From: Massilia agilis
GTDB taxonomy: Bacteria > Pseudomonadota > Gammaproteobacteria > Burkholderiales > Burkholderiaceae_D
NCBI RefSeq assembly: GCF_024756255.1
Contig: NZ_JANUHB010000005.1
Span: forward strand, 248,001 to 312,000
DNA length: 64,000 bases
Direction of reading: 5' to 3'
Shown here: positions 56,037 to 64,000 of the stretch, piece by piece
Position numbering within the stretch: position 1 is the first letter of the stretch
Layout of the letters: every line of letters starts with the position of its first letter
Translations under genes and position numbers: made by a program
Notes under the pieces: model-generated
Told to the model about the DNA's origin: nothing
Seen by the model: the letters and a program-made list of their open reading frames with translations, nothing else
The model's database searches: none

Positions 56037-56103
56037 GGTGTGCTCTTGAGCGCACGCGGTTCACGCGGCGCGTACCATCGCGTGGGCACAAGTGCCCACC
56101 CTA
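56034..56103. repeat. dispersed double-hairpin repeat, copy 6, bridging two stop codons
   Basis: The 70-bp unit begins TAGGGTGTGCTC and ends GCCCACCCTA. Its first three bases are the corA stop codon, and its last three (CTA) are the stop codon TAG of the convergent acetamidase gene. It fills the whole gap between the two genes. Confidence 0.88.
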
Positions 56104-57117
56104 CCGGTGCGCGCCGGTGAAGATCTTCTTCGGACACATCGCGTGCACTCCCACATTGCCGTCCACCAGCTGCGTGATTTCCATGTCCACCGCCGCGCTC
56201 GAGAGCATGTAGGCGTCGTCGCGCGACAGGTGCTTTTCCTCCATCAGGAACTTGATCATGTCACGCAGCGCGAGCTCGGTCGCTTCCTTCAGGTCCTTGG
56301 AAAAGCCCATCGAGATGTAGTGGGTCGGCGTTTCGGCGCGCGGCCACACCAGGTGGCGGTTCTTGTGCACGACAAAGCGGAAGGTGCCGGACAGGTAGGT
56401 CTCCAGCGCCGTGATGTCCACCTCGCCGTTGCCCTGCGCCGCGTGGCCGTCGCCGGCCTCGAACAGCGCGCCCTTCACCGCCACCGGGATGTACAGCGTG
56501 GTGCCGGCCACCAGCTCCTTGTTGTCCAGGTTGCCCGCGTGCGCGAACGGCGGCGCGCTGTCGATCTTGCCGCCGGCCGGGGCCACGCCCATGCTGCCGA
56601 AGAACGGCTTGAGCGGGATCTCGATGCCGGGACCGAAGTGGCCGATCATGTTCTTGCGATCGAGCGGAATGATCTTCGAGCCGCTGTACGGGTAGTCCAT
56701 CGGCAGGAAGCCCTTGCCCAGGCCGAAGGCGTTGCAGGCGAAGTCCGCGTCCAGGTCCACCTTCAGGATCTGCACTTCGAGCACGTCGCCCGGCTCGGCC
56801 TCGGCAATCGCCACCGGGCCGGTCAGGATGTGGCCGCCCGGCCCCTTGTCCGTCACCTCCTTGTAGATGGCGGCGGTGTAGGGCGGGATCTGCTCGGGCT
56901 TCACGCCGCGCTCGATCATGCGCTCGGGCGAGCCGCAGGTGGACAGGGTTTGCATGCGCACCGTGTCGCCCGAATGCACCGTCAGCGCGGGCTTGGCCAG
57001 GCCCGAGTAGTAGCCCCATGCCACCGTGGAGGGCGTGGCGGGCAACACGTAGTCGGCGGCAAACAGCGGCGAGCAGGCGAAGGCAAGAAGGGGCAGGGCA
57101 AGGCGGCGCATCGGCAA
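56101..57117 (-). CDS. secreted acetamidase/formamidase-family protein
   Basis: 338 residues. A signal peptide (LALPLLAFACSPLFAA) precedes an FmdA/AmdA domain: VHSGDTVRMQTLS, GPVAIAEAEPGDVLEVQIL, FGPGIEIPLKPFFGSMGVAP, GDGHAAQGNGEVDITALE. It hydrolyses short amides with release of ammonium. Export to the periplasm is unusual for classical formamidases but common in this secreted branch. The stop codon is supplied by repeat copy 6. ATG 57111 is an alternative start. Confidence 0.87.
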   Translation of the reverse strand: MPMRRLALPLLAFACSPLFAADYVLPATPSTVAWGYYSGLAKPALTVHSGDTVRMQTLSTCGSPERMIERGVKPEQIPPYTAAIYKEVTDKGPGGHILTGPVAIAEAEPGDVLEVQILKVDLDADFACNAFGLGKGFLPMDYPYSGSKIIPLDRKNMIGHFGPGIEIPLKPFFGSMGVAPAGGKIDSAPPFAHAGNLDNKELVAGTTLYIPVAVKGALFEAGDGHAAQGNGEVDITALETYLSGTFRFVVHKNRHLVWPRAETPTHYISMGFSKDLKEATELALRDMIKFLMEEKHLSRDDAYMLSSAAVDMEITQLVDGNVGVHAMCPKKIFTGAHR

Positions 57118-57181
57118 GGCTTTCTTGGACGGGTTGGCAACCGGGCTAGTCTACGCACCGGCCCGGTTGCTGTCCACACGC

Positions 57182-58039
57182 TCAGGCGTCGCGCGTGCCG
57201 GTCCAGGCGCTTGCGCCTGAGGCCAGCATCACCAGCGCGATCGCGAGCCATTGGATGGCGCCCAGGCGCTCGCCCAGCACCGCGAAACCTGCCAGGGCGC
57301 TGACCGCCGGCGAGGAGCTGACCATGATGCCGAACACGCGCCGCGGCAGGCGCCGCAGCGCGATCATCTCCAGCGTGTAGGGCAGGGCCGACGACAGCAC
57401 CGCCACCGCCAGGCCGCCCAGCAGCACGCTTGGGGCCAGCAGGCTCGGTCCGGCATAGTAGGCGCCGACCGGCACGATGAACAGGCTGGCCGCCAGCATG
57501 CCCCAGGCCACCACGCCGCCGCCCTGCACGCTGGATGCGCGCTTGCCGAACACGATGTACAGCGCCCAGCACGCCGCCGCGCCGAACGCATACGCGATGC
57601 CTTTCGGGTCGAGCTGCGCGGCGCCGGCGTGCAGCGGCAACAGCAGCCACAGGCCGAACGCGGCGCAGGCCAGCCAGCCGAAGTCGCGCGGGCGGCGCGA
57701 GGACAGCAGCACCAGCGCCAGCGGCCCGGTCACCTCGATCGCCACCGCGATCCCGATCGGGATCAGCGCGAACGCGCGGTAGATCAGCAGATTCATGCAG
57801 CCGAGCGTGACGCCGTATAGCAGCAGCGTGGGCAGCTCGGCGCGCGTTGGCGGCGTTCGCCACGGCCGCAACCAGCCCAGCAGGATCAGCGCGGACAGGC
57901 CCACGCGCAGCGCCACCACGCCTTCGCTGCCCACCAGCGGGAACAGGTGCTTGGCGAAGGCCGCGCCGGCGTACTGCGACACCATGGCCGCGGCCACCGC
58001 CAGCGCGGGAACGAAGGGATTGCCGGTGGTGCTGGCCAC
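57182..58039 (-). CDS. EamA/DMT-family exporter (RhtA-like)
   Basis: 285 residues with ten hydrophobic segments in two EamA halves (SALILLGWLRPWR, ALIPIGIAVAIEVTGPLALV, AYAFGAAACWALYIVFGKRA). Resembles RhtA/threonine-homoserine or purine exporters; the actual substrate is unclear. Four bases separate it from the upstream FAD-protein gene, so they are probably cotranscribed. Confidence 0.87.
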   Translation of the reverse strand: MASTTGNPFVPALAVAAAMVSQYAGAAFAKHLFPLVGSEGVVALRVGLSALILLGWLRPWRTPPTRAELPTLLLYGVTLGCMNLLIYRAFALIPIGIAVAIEVTGPLALVLLSSRRPRDFGWLACAAFGLWLLLPLHAGAAQLDPKGIAYAFGAAACWALYIVFGKRASSVQGGGVVAWGMLAASLFIVPVGAYYAGPSLLAPSVLLGGLAVAVLSSALPYTLEMIALRRLPRRVFGIMVSSSPAVSALAGFAVLGERLGAIQWLAIALVMLASGASAWTGTRDA

Positions 58040-58042
58040 GCC

Positions 58043-59662
58043 TTACGCGACCATCGAGCGCGCCACCGCTTCGGCCACGCGGATGCCGTCGATGGCGGCC
58101 GACATGATGCCGCCCGCGTAGCCCGCGCCCTCGCCGGCCGGGAACAGGCCGTGCGTGTTCAGGCTTTGCAGCGTGTCGTCGTCGCGCTTGATGCGGATCG
58201 GCGACGAGGTGCGCGTCTCCACGCCAGTCAGCACCGCGTCCTGCTTGTAGTAGCCCTTGATCTGCTTGTCGAAGGCGACGAAGGCCTCGCGCATGGCGGT
58301 GATCGCATACTCGGGCAGGGCGGTGGACAGGTCGGTCAGGTGCACCGCCGGCTTGAACGACGGGATCACCGAGCCGAACTCTTTCGACGGCCGGCCGGCC
58401 ACGAAATCGCCCATCAGCTGGCCCGGCGCGTCGTAGTTGCCGCCGCCCAGCACAAAGGCGCGCGACTCCAGCTCGCGCTGGAACGCGATGCCTGCCAGCG
58501 GGTGGCCCGGATAGTCGGCCGGCGTGATGCCGACCACGATCGCGCTGTTGGCGTTGCGCTCGTTGCGCGAGTACTGGCTCATGCCGTTGGTGACCACGCG
58601 GCCTTCCTCCGACGACGCTGCCACCACCGTGCCGCCCGGGCACATGCAGAAGCTGTACACCGAGCGCCCATTGGAGGCGTGGTGCACGATCTTGTAGTCG
58701 GCCGCGCCGAGGATCTCGTTGCCCGCGTTCGGGCCGAAACGGCATACGTCGATCAGCGACTGCGGGTGCTCGACCCGGAACCCGATCGAGAACGGCTTGG
58801 CCTCGACGTACACGCCGCGCTCGTACAGCATTTCGAAGGTGTCGCGCGCGCTGTGGCCCACCGCCGCGACCAGGTGGCGCGTGGGGATCGTCTCGCCATT
58901 GGCCAGCACCACGCCGCGCAGCTGGCGCGCCGCGCCTTCGCCTTCGACCAGGATGTCGGTCACGCGCGTTTCGAAGCGGATTTCGCCGCCCAGGTCGATG
59001 ATCTTCTGGCGCAGGTGCTCGACCATTTTCACCAGGCGGAAGGTGCCGATGTGCGGCTTACTGACGTACAGGATTTCCTCCGGCGCACCGGCCTCGACGA
59101 ACTCGGTCAGCACCTTGCGCCCGTAGTGCTTGGGATCCTTGATCTGGGTGTACAGCTTGCCGTCCGAGAAGGTGCCGGCGCCGCCTTCGCCGAACTGCAC
59201 GTTCGACTCGGTGTTGAGCTTGCGCTGGCGCCAGAAGCCGAAGGTGTCGACCGTGCGCTCGCGCACGATCTTGCCGCGCTCGAGCACGATCGGGCGCATG
59301 CCCATCTGGGCCAGGATCAGCGCCGCGAACAGCCCGCACGGGCCCATGCCGATCACCACCGGGCGTTCGCTGCCCGGCGGCAGCATGCTGGCGTTGGCCA
59401 CGAAGTGGTAGGCCATGTCCGGCGTGACGCCGATGTGCGGGTCGCCGTGGTGGCGTTCCAGCACCGCGTGTTCGTCGGCAACCTCGGCATCGATCGTGTA
59501 GATCAGCACGATGGCCGATTTGCGGCGCGCGTCGTAGGCGCGCTTGTGCACGGTGTAGTGGCGCAGCGCTTCCGGGCCGATGCCAAGCCGCTCTGCAATC
59601 GCGCGCGGCAGGGCGTCGTCGGCGTGGTCGAGGGGGAGCTTCAGTTCAGTGATTCGCAGCAT
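58043..59662 (-). CDS. FAD-dependent oxidoreductase (YtfP/DUF-type dehydrogenase family)
   Basis: 539 residues. An N-terminal domain of about 90 residues (MLRITELKLPLDHADDALPR) is followed by the FAD fold PVVIGMGPCGLFAALILAQM, the glycine-rich FGEGGAGTFSDGKLYTQI and the C-terminal FPAGEGAGYAGGIMSAAIDG. Members are common, conserved and uncharacterised. Conserved cysteines in YSFCMCPGG may be functional. ATG 59662 chosen over one six codons upstream by comparison with the usual MLRI start. Confidence 0.85.
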   Translation of the reverse strand: MLRITELKLPLDHADDALPRAIAERLGIGPEALRHYTVHKRAYDARRKSAIVLIYTIDAEVADEHAVLERHHGDPHIGVTPDMAYHFVANASMLPPGSERPVVIGMGPCGLFAALILAQMGMRPIVLERGKIVRERTVDTFGFWRQRKLNTESNVQFGEGGAGTFSDGKLYTQIKDPKHYGRKVLTEFVEAGAPEEILYVSKPHIGTFRLVKMVEHLRQKIIDLGGEIRFETRVTDILVEGEGAARQLRGVVLANGETIPTRHLVAAVGHSARDTFEMLYERGVYVEAKPFSIGFRVEHPQSLIDVCRFGPNAGNEILGAADYKIVHHASNGRSVYSFCMCPGGTVVAASSEEGRVVTNGMSQYSRNERNANSAIVVGITPADYPGHPLAGIAFQRELESRAFVLGGGNYDAPGQLMGDFVAGRPSKEFGSVIPSFKPAVHLTDLSTALPEYAITAMREAFVAFDKQIKGYYKQDAVLTGVETRTSSPIRIKRDDDTLQSLNTHGLFPAGEGAGYAGGIMSAAIDGIRVAEAVARSMVA

Positions 59663-59983
59663 GTTCGGTTCCTGGGGCAATCCGCTATTTTACCTGCGGC
59701 GCCCATACTGCGGAAAACCTTCTCAGCCGCAAAAACGGCGCGGTATGAGAGGTATGTATGTTTCGATAATCAACGGTTTTGGCGTGCAGTTCTTACTTCA
59801 AAGTGTTGGTTTTTAATCGTGCATTAATTGTTTCATTGACATTGCGCAATTGATTGTGTTCCCATTCAGCCCTCACGTATGGACAAAATACAGATCCATA
59901 CCGAGCCGGCACCGGAATGGTCGGGCAACCGGCAGGAAGAGAAAAAACAGCAATCCCAAGCAAATGCCAAGGAGATGTAAATC
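59663..59983. other. TonB receptor upstream region, no gene
   Basis: 321 bases, locally AT-rich between 59740 and 59860, presumably holding the receptor promoter. I see no clear operator. AAGGAGAT just before the receptor ATG is a strong ribosome site. Confidence 0.5.
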
Positions 59984-62863
59984 ATGTTGAAAATGAAGTC
60001 GATGCCCTTCGCGATCGCGTCCGTGATCGCCAGCGGCGCGCTGTTTGCGACCCCTGCGTTCGCACAGCAAGATGGCCAAAACATCCAGCGCGTGGTCGTG
60101 ACCGGCTCCCTGATCAGCCGTACCGACACCGAGACCACGGCCCCGGTGCAAGTGCTGACCGCCGCCGACATCCAGAAGAGCGGCAAGACCTCGGTCGCCG
60201 AGCTGCTGACCGACCTGGCCGCCAACGGCGCCGGTACCCTGGGCACCGGCTTCGCTGGCGCGTTCGCGAACGGCGCCACCGGCGTGTCGCTGCGCGGCCT
60301 GACCGTCGGCGCAACCCTGGTGCTGATCGACGGCCACCGCATGGCCTCGTATCCGCTGTCGGACGACTCCCAGCGTTCCTTCGTGGACGTCTCCTCGATC
60401 CCGTTTGACGCGATTGAATCGATCGAAATCCTGAAGAGCGGCGCATCGTCGCTGTACGGTTCGGACGCAATCGCCGGCGTGGTCAACATCAAGCTGAAGA
60501 AAAACCTGACCGGCACCCGCCTGGGCGCCGAGACCGGCAACACCCAGCACGGCGGCGGCAAGACCCACCGCGCTTCGTTCAGCACCGGCTTCGGTGACCT
60601 GGACACGGACGGCTACAACGCCTACGTGACGGCCGAATGGCGCCGCCAGGGCGGGATCAAGATGTCCGACCGCGAGATGTTCCAGTGGGACAACGCGGAC
60701 TGGCGTTCGCGCGGCGGTAACAACCTGACCTTGGGCGTGCCGACCAGCCTGAACGGCAAGCTGACCGCGGCCAGCGTTCCGTTCCTGTACAACCCGGCAG
60801 GCACCAACCCGGCTGGCGTGGCCAACGTCGACAACCCGGCCAACTACCAGTTCCTGACCTCGGACTGCGATTTCGTCAAGTACCGTGCCGGTGCCTGCGC
60901 CGTGCGCAACACCTTCTCGTACATCGCGCCGCCGACCGAGAACGTCAACGTGATGGCCGGCTTCACCAAGAAGCTGGCTGGCGACTGGGAACTGGGCCTG
61001 AAGGCCTCGATGTTCCAGCGTAACAGCATCAACAACCGCGGCGCCAACCCGCTGGCCTACAACCCGACCACCTTCGGCGGCACCACTTCGTACTGGAACG
61101 GCGTCCTGACCAGCGGTATCGGCCGCGTGGCAAGCACCCTGATCCCGGCCACCGCCTCGTTCAACAAGCTGGGCGCTGCCGCACGTATGTACGGCTACGT
61201 CCCGGGCGTGGACCCGACCATCACCCGCGACAACACCTCCAAGAGCACCCGCTTCGCGGCTGACCTGAAGGGTAACGCTTTCGGTTGGGACATCAACGCT
61301 GCTGCCGGCCTGACCAAGGTTGCGCTGGACATCGACTACAGCGGTTACCTCGACCGCTCGGCCCTGTACGCCGCCATCAACGCGTACGGCGCGAACCCGA
61401 ACGATCCGAACGGCTGGAACCCGGCCGGCGGCAACTCGCCGGCCCTGGTCGACAAGATCTCGCCGCGCTTCTCGAACCACATGGAATCGAAGCTGAACTA
61501 CGTCGACGTGGTCGGTTCGCGCGAGCTGATGCAACTGGGCGCAGGCCCGCTGGCCCTGGCAGTGGGCGCACACTGGCACAAGCGTGAGCAGAACGCGCCG
61601 CCGTCGGAGATGTCGCGTATCGGCCGCACCGGCAACACCGACGCCTTCGTGATCGGCAAGGAAACCAACAGCGCGGTCTTCGCCGAGCTGCAGGCCACCC
61701 CGATCAAGAACCTGGAACTGGACTTCTCCAGCCGTTACGACCACTACGACACCTACGGCAACTCGTTCACCCCGGCTGCCAAGTTCAAGTGGACCCCGTC
61801 GCAGATGATCGGCTTCCGCGGCAGCTACGAGCGCGGCTTCCGTGCCCCGAACCCGGCCGAGACCGGCAATGCCGGTTCGTTCTTCACGTTTAACGTGATC
61901 AACGACCCGATCAACTGCAAAGGCGGCAAGAACACCAATGCAGGCAGTGTCGTGACCGGCGCTTGCGCGATCAACCCGACCTACGTGCAGACCACCGGCG
62001 GCAACCTCGAGCCGGAGAAGTCGAACTCGTATAACTTCGGCATCATCATCGAGCCGCTGAAGAACCTGAACGCCTCGCTGGACTACTACAACATCCAGGT
62101 GAAGAACCAGATCGTGACCGCAGCCGGTAACGACCCGACCTTCTTCCCGGATTTTGCCCGTGGCCCGATCACCCCGGTCGACATCTCGAACGGCGACGGC
62201 ACCAGCCACGTTGGCCTGCCGGCTGCCGGTCCGATCCTGTACGCGAAGTCGCCGTACATCAACCTGGGCGGCACCAAGACCAGCGGCGTCGAAGCTGACG
62301 TGCGCTACCGCTGGAACATGGGCGAGATGGGCACCCTGCGTGCTGGCCTGTCGGTCAACCACGTGTTCAGCTACATCACCGAAGCGGCTGATGGCGTGAC
62401 CTACCAGCTGGCCGGCACCCACGGCCCGTCGGTCGTCGGTGGCGCCACCGGTAACCCGAAAGACCGCGCCCAGTTCACCCTGGGTTGGACCCGCGGCCCG
62501 CTGGACGTGACTGGCACCATGAACTACGTCAGCGACTTCTCGAGCCTGGATCCGTCGGTGGGCGGTACTGACTGCGCATCGACCGCCGGCGACGTGGGCG
62601 GCCGTAACTTCTTCCAGAACCTGGTCCAGCCGGGCAACTACTGCCACGTTGCGTCGTTCACCACGACCAACCTGAACGTGCAGTACAAGCTCAGCAAGAA
62701 CCTGACCCTGAAGGGTTCGATCCTGAACCTGTTCGACCGTCAGCCGCCGATCGACGTGTCGACCTACGGCAACGCTGGCGCGCAGACTGCGTATAACGCA
62801 TCGCTGCACCAGGCTGGCGCAATCGGCCGCTTCTACAGCCTCGGCCTGAACTACACGTTCTAA
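59984..62863 (+). CDS. TonB-dependent outer-membrane receptor
   Basis: 959 residues. Signal peptide (VIASGALFATPAFAQ), a plug domain (VVVTGSLISRTDTETTAPVQ, EILKSGASSLYGSDAIAGVV), then a beta-barrel ending LNYTF with terminal phenylalanine. Typical of the proteobacterial receptors that import glycans or peptides. Codon choice is strongly biased to C-ending codons, suggesting high expression. No transporter or enzyme gene sits beside it to reveal the ligand. Confidence 0.93.
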   Translation: MLKMKSMPFAIASVIASGALFATPAFAQQDGQNIQRVVVTGSLISRTDTETTAPVQVLTAADIQKSGKTSVAELLTDLAANGAGTLGTGFAGAFANGATGVSLRGLTVGATLVLIDGHRMASYPLSDDSQRSFVDVSSIPFDAIESIEILKSGASSLYGSDAIAGVVNIKLKKNLTGTRLGAETGNTQHGGGKTHRASFSTGFGDLDTDGYNAYVTAEWRRQGGIKMSDREMFQWDNADWRSRGGNNLTLGVPTSLNGKLTAASVPFLYNPAGTNPAGVANVDNPANYQFLTSDCDFVKYRAGACAVRNTFSYIAPPTENVNVMAGFTKKLAGDWELGLKASMFQRNSINNRGANPLAYNPTTFGGTTSYWNGVLTSGIGRVASTLIPATASFNKLGAAARMYGYVPGVDPTITRDNTSKSTRFAADLKGNAFGWDINAAAGLTKVALDIDYSGYLDRSALYAAINAYGANPNDPNGWNPAGGNSPALVDKISPRFSNHMESKLNYVDVVGSRELMQLGAGPLALAVGAHWHKREQNAPPSEMSRIGRTGNTDAFVIGKETNSAVFAELQATPIKNLELDFSSRYDHYDTYGNSFTPAAKFKWTPSQMIGFRGSYERGFRAPNPAETGNAGSFFTFNVINDPINCKGGKNTNAGSVVTGACAINPTYVQTTGGNLEPEKSNSYNFGIIIEPLKNLNASLDYYNIQVKNQIVTAAGNDPTFFPDFARGPITPVDISNGDGTSHVGLPAAGPILYAKSPYINLGGTKTSGVEADVRYRWNMGEMGTLRAGLSVNHVFSYITEAADGVTYQLAGTHGPSVVGGATGNPKDRAQFTLGWTRGPLDVTGTMNYVSDFSSLDPSVGGTDCASTAGDVGGRNFFQNLVQPGNYCHVASFTTTNLNVQYKLSKNLTLKGSILNLFDRQPPIDVSTYGNAGAQTAYNASLHQAGAIGRFYSLGLNYTF

Positions 62864-62910
62864 CCGACGGCAGGCACGGCGGCGCAGCTGCCGCCGTGCA
62901 CGGGTGGCCC

Positions 62911-62960
62911 AATGGCGGGCCGGCCCGGTCCTCGTGACCGGCCGGCCCGCCATTTTTCTT
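62911..62960 (+). terminator. strong terminator after the TonB receptor
   Basis: ATGGCGGGCCGGCC (from 62912) pairs with GGCCGGCCCGCCAT (to 62953) around an inner GGTC/GACC, followed by TTTTCTTTC. Very stable stem, appropriate for a highly expressed gene. Confidence 0.9.
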
Positions 62961-63080
62961 TCTGCGGTGACTATTGGTTGCAATCCAATACAATTTCTGT
63001 AGCGCGCCCTGATAGACTCGTGGGTTGGCAGGCTTTCCAGCTCGTCGCCCAGATCACCCGATTAACTGAAGGAGTAGAAC

Positions 63081-63302
63081 TTGAGGAAATTGATTTTTGC
63101 CGCGGTTGGTGTTGCCGTACTGGCTGGCTGCGCGGCCACCGAAGGCGGCCAGGTGGCCAGCCACGAGGAGACCTATACCCCGCTGGGCACGCATCTGCCG
63201 CGCAAGAACACGCGCGCCATGGCCGACGAGCGCAAGTTCGTGGACAAGGAAGACTTCAAGCGCCAGCAGGAGATGATGCCGGAGATGCAAGGCGGCAAGT
63301 AA
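63081..63302 (+). CDS. small lipoprotein, TTG start
   Basis: 73 residues: RKLIFAAVGVAVLAGC is a lipoprotein signal with lipid-bearing C17, followed by a charged, soluble tail (HLPRKNTRAMADERKFVDKE). TTG 63081 is the start because GAAGGAG stands 7 bases upstream and no ATG precedes the signal. Function unknown. Confidence 0.75.
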   Translation: MRKLIFAAVGVAVLAGCAATEGGQVASHEETYTPLGTHLPRKNTRAMADERKFVDKEDFKRQQEMMPEMQGGK

Positions 63303-63356
63303 GGCGCCGCGCCAGCCGCCCGGCTGGCCCGCTGCGCCAATCCCGGCGCACCACAT

Positions 63357-63376
63357 CGCCCCGCCAGGGGCGGTTT
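63357..63376 (+). terminator. terminator after the small lipoprotein gene
   Basis: CGCCCC (63357-63362) pairs with GGGGCG (63367-63372), then GTTTTC. Short but GC-rich. Confidence 0.65.
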
Positions 63377-63667
63377 TCATTTGGGCGGCCGGCGGCGCGC
63401 GCGGGGCTGGGGAAGGGCCAAATGTGATGCAATGTCACAAGATTGTCAAACAAATCTTCCCCACAATGTATTTATATTTTTACAATCTGTTGTTTTTAAC
63501 GGCAGCTACAAATTGTTACTTGATTCGCGATTATTAGCATGTTCACATTGCCGACTTGTTACCGGTCGTGAGGGACACACGCGGCACCGGACGCAATCCG
63601 GGCGCCAGGCCGGTAGCGGCTGAACCGGGCCTATGTTGGGCACGGGGCATTACCTAAAGGAAATCAA
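63377..63667. other. upstream region of the second TonB receptor
   Basis: AT-rich at 63430-63545, unlike the surroundings, and so a likely promoter region. No gene is supported. AAAGGAAAT precedes the ATG at 63668. Confidence 0.5.
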
Positions 63668-64000
63668 ATGCTAAGAAAAACCGTGTTGGTACATGCTTTG
63701 TCGATTGCCTTTGGCGCTGCGGCGCTCAGTGTTGCGGTGGTGGAGCCCGCAATGGCGCAATCGAACGCTTCGGGTAACGTTTACGGTCGTGTCGACGGCG
63801 CTGCCGGCGCCACGGTCGTGCTCAGTAACACGGAAACCGGCCTGCGCCGCACCGTGACGCCTGACGCCAGTGGCCGCTACCAGGCCTCTGCCATGCCGCC
63901 GGGCCACTACAAGGTCGAGTTGATGCGCGAGGGCAAAGTCGTCAACACCACCGAGGTGGACGTGCTGATCGGCCAGGGCGTGGATGCCTCGTTCAGCAAC
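63668..64000 (+). CDS. Oar-like TonB-dependent receptor, N-terminal part
   Basis: 111 codons, open at the window end. A signal peptide (LSIAFGAAALSVAVVEPAMA) precedes a carboxypeptidase-regulatory-like domain (SGNVYGRVDGAAGATVVLSN, then GRYQASAMPPGHYKVELM), the usual start of Oar-type receptors. The plug and barrel would lie beyond 64000. Unrelated in its N-terminus to the receptor at 59984, so not a recent tandem duplicate. Confidence 0.85.
   Translation, partial: MLRKTVLVHALSIAFGAAALSVAVVEPAMAQSNASGNVYGRVDGAAGATVVLSNTETGLRRTVTPDASGRYQASAMPPGHYKVELMREGKVVNTTEVDVLIGQGVDASFSN

Noticed and set aside
59873..62983. A minus-strand open frame of about 1040 codons opposite the TonB receptor
   Set aside because: Same shadow effect. 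The plus-strand receptor has signal peptide, plug and terminal phenylalanine; the minus frame has none of a protein's features.

Overview
The window is a high-GC chromosomal segment from a betaproteobacterium. I read it as Oxalobacteraceae, probably close to Massilia. The grounds are the gene set (ispB / rplU-rpmA-obgE-proB, glnA-ntrB-ntrC, rsxB-nth, fdxA-reductase, phaZ plus a PHA-granule protein, large Oar-like TonB receptors) and a dispersed GTAGGGTGGGC...GCCCACCCTAC double-hairpin repeat. Genus-level placement is inference from style and content, not from a marker comparison.

Layout. 1-1730: a FisR-type sulfane-sulfur sensor/activator divergent from a metallo-beta-lactamase-fold gene (only its first 29 codons are in the window) that has its own sigma-54 promoter. 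2127-12374: nitrate assimilation. NasT (ANTAR antiterminator) and NasS (cytoplasmic nitrate sensor) precede a sigma-54 promoter, a two-hairpin ANTAR leader and a terminator, followed by narK-nirB-nirD-nasB-nasA. 12426-19362: a 6.9-kb lower-GC island in the 3' end of tRNA-Pro(CGG), bounded by 24-bp direct repeats. It carries a compact three-gene cassette (HEPN-like protein, HNH protein, TIR/deoxyribosyltransferase-like protein) that looks like an uncharacterised defence module, a small serine recombinase behind an array of TTGAGC sites, a two-gene membrane/OB-like unit, and a truncated tyrosine integrase. 19472-26444: core genes (ispB, rplU, rpmA, obgE, proB, nth, rsxB). 26606-33998: RcnB-like protein, PHA depolymerase, ferredoxin reductase and ferredoxin, an M4-type protease overlapping its probable emfourin inhibitor, PHA-granule protein, acyl-CoA-binding protein, FKBP. 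34176-37730: four overlapping envelope-type genes. 37812-49927: a CinA/MoaB-type protein, a very long divergent class A PBP, a TAXI-type binding protein, AraC regulator, flavoprotein, CocE hydrolase, NHL lipoprotein, rhodanese. 50209-54915: glnA and ntrBC, with tandem NtrC boxes and a sigma-54 promoter in front of glnA. 55071-64000: corA, acetamidase, DMT exporter, FAD protein, two TonB-dependent receptors (the second cut by the window end) and a small lipoprotein.

How it fits together. Nitrogen control is the main theme. NtrB/NtrC (52305-54915) should drive glnA and probably the nitrate operon through the sigma-54 promoters seen here; NasS/NasT then adds nitrate-specific antitermination at the leader. 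Sigma-54 is also used for sulfur stress by the FisR unit. The least described content is the tRNA-Pro island cassette, and a repeat family that supplies the stop codons of neighbouring genes.
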